The notes under the pieces were generated by a model. The model was given only the letters and a program-made list of their open reading frames with translations, ran no database searches and was not told the DNA's origin. A DNA stretch of 64,000 bases, from contig JBBPFI010000016.1 in assembly GCA_037974965.1 (NCBI GenBank), positions 310,001 to 374,000 on the forward strand, read 5' to 3'. This DNA comes from Dacryopinax spathularia (lineage: Eukaryota > Basidiomycota > Dacrymycetes > Dacrymycetales > Dacrymycetaceae). This document shows, piece after piece, positions 43,591 to 56,528 of the stretch (positions are counted from its first letter, which is position 1; every line of letters begins with the position of its first letter). The position numbers and the translations under genes are program-made.

Positions 43591-46500
43591 TCAGAAAGAG
43601 CTCTGAACGGCCTCATCGTCCACATAAGGCGGTACGCTCTTCAACAAATCCCTCGCTTCCCTCGCCGGTCTGGAGATTGCGGGCGTATCGAGGTTGATGC
43701 TGACGATCACTTTGCGCACGACACCGGGTACGATGTCGTATGTATAGAAGGCGTTGGGCGCTGTTTGCAGGAAAGCGACGATGGAGCGGCTTGCCAGCGC
43801 ACTTGGAGGTGTTTGAGGTGTCAGTTGCGTCCTGAAAGCACATTAGTGCCTCATGGTAGGACATAGAAGTGAGGACGTACTCAGCCAATGACCGCGTCAG
43901 TTCCTCGTCATGCAATGCCAGCGCGGCGAACAGGTCGGCGATGGCGCTATTGAACGACTCGGAACCTGGTTCCGCGAACGTGTCCGAAACGAGTTCGAGC
44001 AGTGATTCCCGAGCGGCCTGACCAATTGCTTTGCCGGCACTCTTCACTACGGCTGCGAGGGCGACAGCCATGCTTGACCGGATTTCCGGCTCTCCCGTCC
44101 TTGCACCAGTAAGCAACTCAGTTACCACCGGGTCCACCCTCGTTTGCAGGCCCATGAGCACGCCCAGTGCCGTAGCTGCGCGATTCCGGACCGAAAGACT
44201 TGCTGGGTCTGACGCGGACTTGATGAAGGTTCTCTGCAACTGCGGGAAGAAGGGCTTGACGAAAGTCGGGATGGTCGTAAGCATAACCGTAAGTGACGAC
44301 AGGATCGCAGATTTGACTTGAGGAGGGAACGTCGTAGCTTGGGTGATGACACGGATGAGAGGACCAGTGAGTTGCACGACATAAGGCTTGATGGCCGCTT
44401 CTGAGGCGCGCTCCACGATGTCCCCAATAGCGTAAGCTGCTTGCTCCTCTGCAGTACGCAGTCAGCAGTGGGGAACGTAGCAGACACACCAATACGCACT
44501 TTGTTCGTTTGTACCGCCTGTGAGACCAGCAAGGATGATGGGAACCAGCGGAGCAATGCCCTTCGTGCTGGTGAAGCCCGGAACGTGGCGGCCAGGAGCA
44601 CCAAGAGACTCCAGTGTCCGACGCATGGGTACCACCAAACTTTCAAGCTCATCCTTATCTGTTGTCTTGACTAAGACATCGAGTGAGGCCGCAGCTGCAT
44701 CCACCACAGTCGGAACCGGATCATCCAACATTGATACCAGTTGTCGCTAAAGAGATGTTAGAAACCTATTTCGAGTATCTCCGAAGACGCTTACAATCCA
44801 GTCCACTCTGTAGTCTGAGATATCCAATTGCGCAACGCGACAGAAGGTTGCGAAGATGTTGGCTGCGGATGCTCGGCGAGCCGGAATTTCGTTCTTCGCC
44901 CAACCTAAGAGAATCATCATGCAAGTGTTCAAGCCTTCTGGATCCACGATGGCGCCCAATAACGCTTCGACTGCTTCGTTGATATCAGCTTTGAGTTCCT
45001 CATCCGTCTCTGTTTCCAGTGACTTCACGAGCGTCCCAAGGATCTGGTTGAGGCGTCTGCTCAATGCCCGTCCAGCAACCGCGACCAATGACTTCAGTGC
45101 GCGAGCGTTGAAAGAAGTGATTGGCGTAGCAAGCAATGTCGGCAGCAAGGCAGGAAGAACAGTTGCTGCGCGGACGGCCATAACTTCCTTCAAAGCCTGC
45201 AAAGCCGTCTGTGCGCTCTCGCCAGGTTGTCGGAGGGCGTGTAGCAGCGTAGGTATGGTCTCGTCGATAGCTTTCGGCCCGATGCGCTCTTGCATGACGT
45301 CGAATGCTTGTGCGGCCGCTGCACGGACGGTCGGAGACTCGTCCACAAGCGAATCTCGTACTGCCGCGATGATACCCTCTTCGTGATTCTCCCTTTGGGT
45401 ATCGGTCGTATTGTTCCTGGGGAATCGATCAATAACGCAACAGGTTATCTACTCATGCTGCCTTACATAATCTCGCACAATGCAAGACAGACACCTTCCC
45501 GTGTTCGAGGACTCTCCGAAGCAGAACCAGCCTTGAGGATAGGAATGATTGCGCCAAGGATTTTCTCGCCCAGTTTGCGACAGAGTTCGCCCATGGTACG
45601 AGCCGCGGTCTGATGCACATCAGCAGGAGGTGGATATTGGGAATAAGCTTGACTGACCTCTCTTTGATCTGCTCCCTCGCTCGCCAGTAGGGTGATCTCC
45701 AGGTTGACAAGCGCAGGAAGAATTTCCCGAACTGTACCAGGGTTAGCATATGAATGTCAAGCAGGGGCCGGTTACGTATACCTGTTCTCGGAGTGTTGTG
45801 GACGAGGGCTTTCCAAATATGAATGGATGCTTGTCGAACGACAGCAACCGCATCCTGCCGTACAATGTATAGGGCAGCCAGAACGCGGTCTCTGCGTTCT
45901 TTGCCAAGGATGGTGACGAGGATCTTGCGCGAGGATTCTCCACCGACATCCTCTTCAGCCTCCTCACCATCCTCCTCGATCTCCGTCTTTCCACTGATGC
46001 CGGAGATCTTGAACAGTAGCTCTCCAACAAGCGTAATGGACGATTGCTAGAACACACTGAGCCACGGGACAAAGATTGAGTAAATGAAGAACGTACCCTG
46101 ATGCGCCATCCTGAATCGAACATGCCGTTCTCTAGCTCTGGCAACAGGAGATCGATGGCTGTCTTCGAGTAGTTGGCGATGATGATGCGACCAGCCCGCA
46201 TAGAAGCTTCGCGAACAGTTTCCTCGTCGTCTGCAAGACCAGCAAGAACAGGAGGGATGATCTTGGGAATATGAGGAGCGAAGCGACTTCCAAAAGTGGC
46301 AGGCAAGTAAACAAGCAATGACATGAAACCTTCCCGAACATAAGGTCGTGGGCTGCGTGCATTGGCCAAAATTTCAGGCAAGAGCGCCTCCATGCGCTCC
46401 ATCCCAAGACCAGAGAGGACTTCACTGAGACCTTGGGCCGCACCTTGCCTATCCACGCCAGACGTATCGGTCTTGAGAGTCTGCAGGAGGCTTGGCATGA

Positions 46501-49500
46501 GATCAGGGAATTTATCTTCTCCAAGACGCTCAACCAGCGTTCCGAGCGCTTTCGCCGCAGTAGCACGAGCCTCGGGTACGGGGTCTGTCAAGTAATGAGC
46601 ACGACTGCATGCCTCCAAGGCTGCAGTACGAACCAACAAGCACGGCGCGGACCAGGGGAATAAGCTTATCCAAGTAGGGCACAAAGTCCTTGGAATCGGT
46701 AAGGGAGGCCAAATTGCCAACAATTTGGGCGGATCGCCGCTTTGCCTCCGCACCGCGTTCCCGTAAACCACGCTCGACAATAGGAACAACCTGGCCGGCA
46801 TCAGCAAACGACCCATAGCTCAGATGAAAGGACTTACAAGAGCGAGGGATGGTGAATCGATGTAATGTGCGAAGGACGTATCCAGCAGTGCGCGAAGAGC
46901 AGTTGTCGTCTTTGTGGCGGGGTCAACCAGGGCCTTCAACAGCACCGGTACCAGATGACGGATCTCAGGGTTATTGATCACCTCACCGAACTGCTTGAGA
47001 CTGGCATTGGCCGCTGCTCTGACTTGCGCATGCGAGTCGGTCAAGACGCCTGTCAATCGAGGAATGACCGTTGGAAGCGATAGCGATAGCTCCTTCGGTG
47101 CGCAGTAAGCCATGGCTCCCAGCATCTCGATTGATCCACGCTTCGTCCGCCACTGCTTCTCGTCTAGACCGCTAAGCAGATCAGGGAGGATGACCTTCAC
47201 GCCGTAACCGGAGATCCTTGACATGATCACACGCGTGGCGTCTTGCGTTGCTTCTCGGACGTCTGGCTGTGCGTCACCGAAGGCAGCCAGGAGGAGCGGC
47301 AGACTTTGGATGATGTAAGGCTCGAAAATACGTCCCAGAGTCGCTGAAAGAGTCTCGAAGGCGAACAAAGCGCCTTGTCGGCTCTCGAACCGCTTCTTGT
47401 CCTCCATGAATTCTTTCAGTCGCTCCATCAGGTTGAACTCCTTGATCCCGGCCAGACCGGTTCCCTTGATCACACCCGCCAAGCCATAAGCGGCACCCCG
47501 TCGCTCAGCGTACTTCGGAGCATTGACAAGCTCATCCATCAATCGATCGACCAGCTTGCCTGCGTCGACAGCGCTGCCCTTGACGAGCGGTGGGAGACAC
47601 TCTGCCACAGCAGATTGGACAACCTCAGACGGAGTCTTCAGAGCTGCTATGAGCCTGTCGACGATCTTCGGAATCCGCTCATCGGACAAGGACAAATGCT
47701 TAGCGAGCCGACCGAACAGGATAATAACAGCCTCCTTGATCCAGTCCTGTTCCTGCGAGCCCTTGCCTTTCTTACCAAGATAAGCCTCGAACATCGCAAT
47801 GAGCTCCGGGAGCTTCGAATTTCCGTGCAAGTCGACGATCGTCCCGGCGGCTCTGAGCATCGCAGACCGGACTTCTGCACTGCGGTCTCCGAGCGCTTCT
47901 TGGTTCAGCAGGAAGTCGAAGAAAGACACAAGGAGGTCAGGTGTGAAGGACTCTGCTAGCTGCTCGAAAGTGAGAGCTATCGCCACTCGTACGGGCCACG
48001 GATCGGGACGATCCAACGTTTCCGGTATGACCATACCCTAGATGGACCATCAATAGCAATCAGTGACCGCATTACACCAAACTTACGTAGGCATCGTACT
48101 CCGGAGTGAGGATCTTCGCCTGGGGAAAATGTTAGTCACAAAACACATGGAGACCGTTTCTGTTTACCTTCTCCAGATACAGTGCCTGCAGGTCCCGAAT
48201 AAGAGCCGGAACCTGGTCAGGGAAGGACGAAGCAGCTTCGGCGATAGCCCTCGCGCAGCTCGTTCGGACATAAGCGTTCGCATGTTCTGCGCCGAAAAAG
48301 AGCATTAACACCGATCCAGCGTTTATGCACCCAATCAAGGAACATTACCTAGGAAAGGAAGCAGCTGATGTGCGAAGACTTCGGGCAGGTCGAGCCCGTT
48401 GTCTTCCCATAGATGTAAGGCGAGCCGGGCATTTTGCTCGTCGTCGTCATGGCATGCAATCCAGAGTTCGGGCGAGAAGTCCAGTTCTGTAAGGTCGACG
48501 GGCTGGTAATCGGTCAGAACATGCGTGTGATCTAATGATCGAAACGCGTACCTGAAGCGCTTGCAGACAAGCATTCCGCACATACTGCTCTTGATACAGC
48601 GTGCCCTTGAGCAGAGTGCTGATCTCTGACGGCTGGGCATTGTTCTTCATGCTCTCGCCCAGATCGAGCAGCGCAGCCGAAGCGGTCTGCAGCAACTTCG
48701 AGTACCCAGCAATAAGTTTGAGGAGGGAGGAGATAACATCGAGGCGGGGGTAGAGGGTGTCGGTAACTAGTCCATATCAGCCAATGGGTTCAGCAGATGA
48801 AAGGGCAAACTTACAGGCACTGCAGTGGAACCGCATGAGATCTAAGCAGAGCGCAAGCTGCTCCAACTGAGACTCCACGTCCTCCGAGTTAAGCGGGATA
48901 CCGCCGATGTTCACGAGGCGACTGATGAGGGGCATGATATACGCGAAGGAAGTCGGGTCGAAGGGGCTCTGTTCGGCCAGACTGCGGAGGCGGTACAGGA
49001 CGCGGGTGACAACGTCTGCAGAGCGGTCAGTCTCATAGAGTAGAGTGTGAGTGGAGCGCATACAGGTGACTGGCTCGGCTTCTAGATGTGGTGGAACGAC
49101 AGGCAAGCTATATGCGCGAAGCGTAGCGATGCCGATCCATCTTCGAGTCTCGCCAATACGAGGAGTAACGACGTTGCTCAGGTCCTATCAAACCTCAGCA
49201 CCGTACATTCCAAATAGAGACGCGCAGCCACTCACCACATAAGTCTCAAACGCCAACTCGCCCGCCAACGCGCTCCCATACGCCAACACCCCCTCCAACA
49301 GAAGATTAACGACCTCATAAACCCTCCTCATAAACGGCTCATTATCCCCCCTCACCAGGCTCCCTACCAACCTCAGTCCCCTCTCCGCACGCCTCTTAAC
49401 CTCTCCCACATGCTTGCGAACCTCACTCTCCTTCGCAAGCTGCGCATCGACCAGCGCCTGATCAGCCTTCGACAGCTTGCCCGCATTCCCGGTGGACTGG

Positions 49501-52357
49501 GATTTCTTAGCAGCGACGGACTGGCGGAGTTCTTGTTCCCATTGCTCGATCGCGTAGTCTTTCCGGTTCTTCTCGACTTGCGCAGGCTTCTTAGAAGCGA
49601 GGACGTCGACGAACAATGTCCCCTCCGGCGTGGACCAGATTCCAAGGTCGGTAGGAGTGAGCCGCTTGAACAGTTGGGGATTGAGGTCCTCTTTGATCCG
49701 GCTCAGGATGCTGAGGGTCGCAGTCTCGCCAGCTACGAAAGCGGCGGTCGTAGCGGCTCTGGCAGCAGCTTGGCGGAAACATTCCTGCGCGCATGCAGTT
49801 GAGTCACCCGAGTTCAGTAAAACGAGTCAGAAGAGACCAGCACGCACCTCAGACCCAATAAGGGCCTCGTCAATAAGCTCTTGTACCCTCTGCAATCGAT
49901 GGAGGACCACCGCGTTGGGGTCCAGTCCCGCCCTCTGAACAAGCTCGATCCAGCTCACTTGCGCGGAACTCGCTACGCCCACACTCACGTCAGTTCCGCA
50001 TGCCACCGGGAGATGGAGAGAGAGAGGGGGAGGGGGAGGGGAGAGAGACGCACCAGGATCAGACCAATGAGCAACCACGATCCATTCGACCATAATCTCC
50101 TCCCTCACCTCCCCCGGCGTACCCTCCCCAAAAGCCGCACAAGCCGCCAGAAGATCCGCAAGTCTCTCAACCGGCGAGCTCGTCTTCCCTCCTTCTTCCT
50201 CGCCCCCCACGGACGCAGAGGCAGGCTTGGTAGCGTGCTGCAGCAGGAAGGGGCGGAGGGCGTCCCTGAGGGTAGCGTTGACCACCACCGCGTGCCTCGC
50301 CACACACCCCCTCAAGACCCTCAACGCTTCCCGGCGCGTCTCATACCTCCCGCTCTCCAGGGCCAGATGGACAAATATCCCCCCCAGCGCCACTCTAACG
50401 CCCTCATTCCGTCTCACCTCACCCGCATGCGCCAGCACCACCCCCGCCGCCGCACGCAAAAGCCAGAGCTCGTCCTCCTCCGAAGTGGCAAGGCGTTTGT
50501 ACACTCTGTCCCACAAGAAAAAACTGGGTTTCTGGCCTGTTTGGAGCAGGGATTTGATGGCTTGATGTTTATGGAGGGGGGAGAGGGGCTTGGAGCCGGT
50601 TTTTGAGAGGGGCGATTCGGCGAGTGAGAGGGTTATGTAGCCTTCTAGAGGGCCGGCGGGGGAGTTCAGGGGGTTGGAGCTGACGGCTTTGAGGGCCGCT
50701 TCCAAGCCTGGTAGGACTTCCGAGGCGAGGGCTTCTGCCGCTGAGGTGGGGAGGGAGTCCGGCTCTAGATAGAGCGCATTGCCGATGACGGAAATTGCAG
50801 CTCGGCGGAGCGCGACTTTCTGGGATGTCAATTCCTTAGCGAGTGCCTTCGCCTGTTCCTGCTTCATAGCCAGATTTTCAAGCATGCAGAACCGGAGATG
50901 GGCCGACAGCGCCCTCGAAAGTGAAGAAAGAGCAGGCTCGTTCACTTCTTTTCCGAAGAGCGGTACGAGCACCTCTACCACTCTTGGGGATACGTCCGCG
51001 GAGGGGGGGAGGTCGAGGAGCATGGAGTAGAGCGCTTGACGGTGTTCTGGGGAGGCGGTCTTCCCCCCCGCGAGGGTGGTGAGGACTTCGGAGCCGGCGG
51101 AGGGTCGGAGTGAGGGGTCGTTTGCTAGAAGCTGGGAGAAGAGCGCTCCTGCGCCTGAGCGGGTGAGGGGGTTGGTAGCTTTTGCGTGGGAGAGACAAGC
51201 CGTAAGCATGGCGCTCGATGCTGAAGCCGGTAAAGGGCGAGGGTAGAAGCTGATCAGGGCTGCAACGGAGGAAAGGGAGACTTCGGGCGTGCGGAGGAAG
51301 GCTTTTGATATGCTGGGGAGGAGGACGTCCCAGTCTTCTGGTTGGAGCGTGCGGGAGATAAATTCCTTTATCGACCCTAGAGAGTGCGGGGCGACAGGAG
51401 AGCGGGATAGGATCAGTCCATCGGCGATGAGCTTCAGCACGGTGGGCTTGAGGTCGGAGGTGTACTGCTCGCCCAGCTTGTTGAGCGGCGGTTTCATCCG
51501 GGCGGAGACGTCCAACGCTACCCCAACAAGGGGGAGCGCAATGTCCGCTTGCAAGCTCGGCGTCGCTCCAGACGAGAGCTCCGCAAGCGTGCGCACGAGA
51601 TCGGGGATCGCTTCGTGCGTTTTGCGTACCGCCCTCCTCGTACTAGTCAACGCGCTCAACCTCACCCCCGGCCTCCCCTCAGCCCTAAGGACACTATCGA
51701 GCGCCTTCGCCAGTGCCGGTACAAGGACCTTCCATTCCGGCGTCTTCCTGAACTCTTCGGAGGATGCAAGAGCCTCGTACGCCTCTAATGCCCAGGTAAG
51801 GAGGACAAAGCGGTTGCTCAGTGCGGTGCTGGTGGGAGAGGGGCGGCAGATGGCGTCAATCTCCCGGGAGAGCCAGGCGAGGATCTTGGATGTTAGTTGC
51901 TGTTGGGCTGGTGTGGGAGTGGAGGGGGTGGTGGAAGCGGAGGGGGAGAGGAGGAGATGGAGGACGTGCAGGACTGAGGAGCGCGAGTGGCGGTCGGCAT
52001 AGCGGGGGTAGGTGAGGGTGAGGAGCTGGAAGATGGCTAGTAGTTGCTGCGGTTCTAGATCTGCACACCGTTCGTCAGCCCCCGCACCCTACGATGCTGA
52101 GAGAGGAAAGGGAGAGGGGAGGGGGACATACCGCCCTTCTCGACCGCCCAGCCCAACTTATCCCTCACAAACTCAGCCCTCAACTTCGTCCTCCCACTCG
52201 TGACCCTCGACCTCGCAAGCCGGAGAAAATCCTCAAACGTCTTGATCTCTTCCTGCCCATTTCCCGCCTCATCCTCCGGAGACTGCGGGAGTGAGGAGAG
52301 CCAGGAAGCGACTTTCACCTGGGGCTTTTCCTCTTTCGCCTGCTCCGACTTGACCAT
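43591..52357 (-). CDS. GCN1: GCN1, ribosome-associated activator of the Gcn2 kinase (2584 aa)
   Basis: Twenty exons: 52357-52132, 52060-50054, 49972-49848, 49784-49236, 49184-49064, 49015-48815, 48766-48552, 48502-48349, 48286-48168, 48119-48087, 48037-46838, 46790-46634, 46584-46097, 46046-45782, 45731-45658, 45609-45467, 45416-44795, 44746-44500, 44448-43881, 43831-43591. The product is almost entirely HEAT repeats. The centre (about 1250-2000) carries the eEF3-like repeats ([69 protein letters not shown]). The part after about residue 1850 corresponds to the RWD-binding region that contacts Gcn2. Gcn1 binds stalled or uncharged-tRNA ribosomes and passes the signal to Gcn2, which phosphorylates eIF2-alpha. 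Length is close to the usual 2600-2700. All exon lengths close in frame. Exon 10 is only 33 nt. Confidence 0.94.
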
Positions 52358-52704
52358 CTTCCGCTACTTCTCCGCTTGCTTCCAGTCTCCGTGGGTACTG
52401 CTGGTAGAAGGGGGATGGAAAGTGAAGAGAAAAGCAGGTATATGCGCCCCTTCTGGCGGGGGAGGTCGATATCCAAAATTTCGAGTGCGGGAGGGGACTC
52501 ACAGGCCGTCAGTGATGTTGCTGGGAAAGGGTCGTGCGCCACATGAAAGGGAAGGGTATGTGGCTGTGCTGACTTCTTCGACGCGTGATGAACGAACGCG
52601 TCGGCGTCCGTCGGCTGAGGCGTCCTCCGCTTTGACATCGTTACTCTTTCCTGCTATTTAAGGGGAAAGTATCTTTGTTAGTCTGGTGTGGGTCGGAGTG
52701 AGGG
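52358..52704. promoter_or_regulatory. Bidirectional promoter of GCN1 and the 52705 gene, with an overlapping upstream ORF
   Basis: The two genes are divergent and share 347 bp. A minus-strand ATG at 52638 opens a 107-codon frame that ends at 52315, inside GCN1 and out of its frame. If transcription of GCN1 starts upstream of 52638, this would be a long overlapping upstream ORF. If it starts closer, the frame is irrelevant. A possible donor (GTGAGT near 52500) suggests a leader intron instead. Confidence 0.4.
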
Positions 52705-54315
52705 ATGTCATCTCCCGCTGCCAGCGACCAAAGCGTAGCGCACATAACGTTCAAACGTTCCCGCAAATCCGGTACATACGTCGTCGGTCCGTCCTCCTCT
52801 CCTCTCCCCTCCCTCTCCCTCCTCTCCTTCCCCTCCTCTTCATCTACTCACACATTTCCTCGTTTGTGAGCAGACAAGACCTACCCCACCCCCTCGCCAC
52901 TCCGTTCCACCCCCTACTCCCGAAGAAGGCATAGTGAGATAATCGACCTCTCTACCGGTAGGCCTATCCCTTCGCTCGATGAAGTGCTCGCTCGGTCCGA
53001 GAGCAGGAGTAGGGCGGGGAGTAGGGCGTTGAGCAGGGTGGGTAGTGTGAGGCCTAGACAGTCGGGACCTAGTAGGCTGGAGAGGGCTGTGAGGGGTACT
53101 AGTCGGTTGAGCGAGAGTGTGGTGCCTCCTGAGGGGGAGGGGCGGGCGAGGAGCGAGAGGGGATCGACGAGTGCTCCGACGCCGTTGAGGAGAGAGGTTG
53201 TTGCTCGCGAGGAATCTCCCATTGCGTCGACTTCGACTTCCGCTCCAGCTGCCACGATCAGGCCCACAAGCGTACCGACTCCTGAAGGGGGACCGCACTT
53301 CGAAAGCATGCAAGACCTCCTAGCGGCACTCCACACCCTCTCTCCCTCCGACGAATCAGCCCAAAGCGCCTTCACCCGTAAGCCGCCCATCTTCCCGGCC
53401 GCTCCATATGCACATCCACTAATCATCCCCGCAGACCAGCTCCTCACCTCCCCCTCTCTCCACCCCAGCCTCCCCCCTCTCCCCCTCCTAACCCACACGA
53501 TCAACCGGATCCTCCACCCCACCCCAATACCCTCCTTAATCCCAAAACTCATCCACCTGCTCGCTCAGCTCGAACTCCACCGACAGCTATACGTCTCCCA
53601 AGCCCGTGCTGCCCTGCTTATCCACGATGGGCTGCCCAAGACTGCCCCTGGGAGGTTATCAAAAGAGCAGAGGAGGAAGTTGAGAGAAGTAGGGGATCCA
53701 AAAGTTGCCGAAGCGCAGAGAAGAAAATGGTGGGTCCTCACGCTCCACCTGCGCAAGACCGTACGTCCCCTCCTTCCCCTCCCCCTCTCTCTCCCTGCCC
53801 CGCTCCCCGCCCCCTCACTACTGATACCAACGCAGCATATCCGGGAAATGCTCACCCTCTCCCCCCATACCCCCGCTCCCACGCTCCTCAGCCCCCATTT
53901 CCCCCCTCCCTCCCAACATCCCACCCCGCTCCCAACATGCCACCTCACACCCTCCGAACTCGCAGAACTCACCGCCCTCCGCCAAAAATGCACCGAGCTA
54001 ATCCAAGCCGTCTCGCTCTGGGCCTCCGCATTCCGAGGCACGCCGCATCAAGCAGCGGCCGAGTTTGAGCAGAGGTGGCCTATGAGACCCGACTGGTCAA
54101 CGACGGTCGAGGTCGTTGAGGGCGTTGTGAGGGATGTGGAGAGGGCTGAGGCGGGGTTGAGGGACGTTTTTGGGGAGGCGATTGGGGAGGGTGAGGGGGA
54201 GTGGATTGGGGGAGAGGTGAAAATTGAGCCTGTGTTGGACGAGCTCAGGGAGGGGAGGGGACTGAAGGTCGAGCCGATTAGTCCGGCGCAGAGGGTGGTG
54301 GCTACTATGTCGTAG
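52705..54315 (+). CDS. Conserved-looking protein of unknown function (458 aa)
   Basis: Four exons: 52705-52771, 52874-53377, 53435-53760, 53836-54315. The start is the ATG at 52705 (MSSPAASDQSVAHITFKRSR), which joins through a 102-bp intron to KTYPTPSPLRSTPYSRRRHS and IIDLSTGRPIPSLDEVLARS. The N-terminal third is basic and Ser/Arg-rich. The middle holds a predicted helical segment (LLTHTINRILHPTPIPSLIP, LELHRQLYVSQARAALLIHD) ending in a very basic KEQRRKLREVGDP stretch. The C-terminal part (LAELTALRQKCTELIQAVSLW, VVRDVERAEAGLRDVF) looks helical and perhaps coiled. The last two introns (57 and 75 bp) are multiples of three without stops. The first has a good branch site (ACTAAT) and CGCAG acceptor, so splicing is favoured. 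I do not recognise the family. Confidence 0.6.
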
Positions 54316-54526
54316 CCACGAGCCACAGTCCACAACTCGGCCGGCACCTGGAGGCCGGGGAGGGGGTGGGAAGGTGAGATCAGAGAAAGCGAGACAAGGC
54401 AGGAGAGGAGAGGGGGGCAGACGGGAGGGTAGGGGACGAGACGACATTGTATATTACAGCATTGGGCTTGCTTATGAGTGCGCATATATCCTGCTAATAG
54501 TATATACCTAGTTAGGGAGAGCGACT

Positions 54527-56157
54527 CTAGCTTTCCATCATACTATCTTGTGATTCTCCTGTGGCCTTGACGTCCTGCTTCGCTGTGACCTGAGAAGCTG
54601 CCTTGGCTTTGTGCTTCTGACCGCCTTCGGCTCCCTTTCCAGTCCCTCCCGACTTCCTGGCTTTCGATCCTGCACCAAGCTTTCCAGCCTTCTCTTCCTT
54701 ATCCTCTTTTCCTTTCTGGCCATTCTCCCCTTTATTATCGTTCTTCGCATTCCTCGCTTCCCCCGGCTTACTGCTCCCGTCCTTTCCCGTAGCCCCTGCC
54801 TTCCGCCTCTCCCTAGCCCCCCTCCGACCCTCAACCCTCTCCCTCTTAGCCCGTCCCATATCCCTAGGCGCCGTCGTCCTAAGCTGCTTAACATGCGTCG
54901 GGATATACACGCTTCCACTTCCATTACTGGGTGGTGCTAGCCAGCTCGCTGTGAGGGGTTCAAGGTTGGCAGGTTCGAGCGCAGCCAGTAATTGTTCCAG
55001 CCCTGGTGTATCCGCCTGTCATACCATTTGTCAGCCTTGCGAGAAGAAGCATGAAGAGGCCGTGGAAGCGAGAGTGAAGAAAGAGCAGAACGTACATCAA
55101 ACGCCACCACCGCGACCCTCCTCAGCCCTACGCTCGCCGCCAACGCGTGTTCCGCCCCTTTGGGCAGCGGGGCGAGCAGCACCCCCTGGCTGGAGAGGAG
55201 GGAAGGCGGGAGGAGGGAGTTGTATGAGGCTGTTAGGAGGGGGAGGTGGGCTATTAGGGTTGGGGGGTCGATGTCGGAGCGGCAGATGAGGATTAGGCGG
55301 GGAGGTTTGCTTGGCTGGGGGGAGGGAGGGTTCGGTTCGATGTCGGAGGAGGATTGAGCTTGGGGGTCGTTGGGTGGTTGGGCGGGCGAGTCGTTGGAGG
55401 GCTGGGCATCGGCGTTCGAAGATTGTTGGGAGGGAGCGGTGGGGATTGTAGAGGGGAGCGGGGAGGGGAGGAGCTGGGCGCGGAGGGCGAGCGTGCATGC
55501 TTCTAGTTGGCGTGTAACGGCGTTTATGCCTATTGTTAGGTGTTCTAGTAAAGGGGGCGGAGCAATAGGTTGTTTGCCTCCCGCTATGTTAGTTTCATTG
55601 TCGCCTTCTAGACCAGACGGAGCAGTCGTATCCCCAACAGGTGACTCAGTCCTTGATGCGTCTTCTCCAAGCCGTTGCCGTTTGGGCGGTGAAGCAGACG
55701 CTTCCACATCCCGCAGATCGACATCCGCACCACGTTTCCGCTTCTTGCTCTCCCCGGCACCCTCCTGACGACCTTTGGCCTCCTCGTTTCCCTTCTGAGC
55801 AGGTTTCCTCCGCCTCTTCATCTTCGACCCACTCCCTCTCCTTCGATCCACATAATAAGGCCCAAGCGGGTCCAGCACCTCACAAGCCGTCGCCAGCACC
55901 TTCGACCCAACAGCGGGCGGTATGACCGGCCTACCCCCCAAAACTCGCATTAGCACTCATGACACCCACAACTGCAGGCAGAACGCGCACCATGGGATTT
56001 GAAGAGGGTTATGCAACACGCTCTTGAACACTACCCTCCTGTCCGGCCCTTCGACCGGCCGTCGAGGTGCGGGTTTGCCAGGCTTGGCCTTGGGAGTCTT
56101 GCGGTTCGTGAACCCTCCATGGGAGGCGACGACTTTATTTGCGTTTTGGGTTGACAT
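54527..56157 (-). CDS. POP3: RNase P/MRP subunit, Pop3/Rpp38-like (496 aa)
   Basis: Exons are 56157-55991, 55930-55096 and 55015-54527. The first exon ends in RRVVFKSVLHNPLQIPW and the second continues PVIPPAVGSKVLATACEVLD. Both match the N-terminal block of fungal Pop3 proteins (FKSVL-NPF-W-P). After a Lys/Arg-rich nuclear-localisation-like insert (about 90-150), LLEHLTIGINAVTRQLEA and RLILICRSDIDPPTLIAHLP form the core of the L7Ae-like fold. The fold is completed by KGAEHALAASVGLRRVAVVAFD and, after the last intron, ADTPGLEQLLAALEP. The C-terminus is a long Lys/Glu/Gly tail. Pop3 is an RNA-binding subunit of RNase P and RNase MRP, which process tRNA and rRNA precursors in the nucleus. The inserts make it longer than the yeast protein. 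The symbol is by family resemblance. Confidence 0.72.
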
Positions 56158-56528
56158 TGATGGGACAGTTTCAGCCGATCATGCAGAGCTATGGCATTGG
56201 ACAGTGTAAGACAGAGATGGAATGTGACGGGGAAAAGGAGGAGGACGTTCGACTCGGATTTGATCGACGCGCGTTGAGTAGGACACGCATGAAAATCACG
56301 CGCATGCGCGCTTGAATGATCGGGGCTCTGCGAGTGCGTCGATCACTCCGTTCAGTTCGTCGTCGACGACGACGACAACAACGTCTGCGCACTATTTAAC
56401 TCTGGTCTGCTAACTAATGGAATGGCATGATAGGGCTACATGAGAACTACGGCATCGTCGCTTTCTGAACACAGAGCACGGCAAGATTAACACACGACTC
56501 TTGGTCACGTTGTCTGACGCGAAGAGGC
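56158..56528. other. Spacer between the Pop3-like gene and kinase 1
   Basis: 371 bp holding the Pop3 promoter and the kinase 3' end. A self-complementary triplet tract around a central GTCGAC lies at 56356-56376. No gene is seen. Confidence 0.4.

Noticed and set aside
49881-50606. A 241-codon plus-strand frame inside GCN1
   Set aside because: Shadow frame of GCN1 exon 2, Arg/Pro/His-rich, with no motif.
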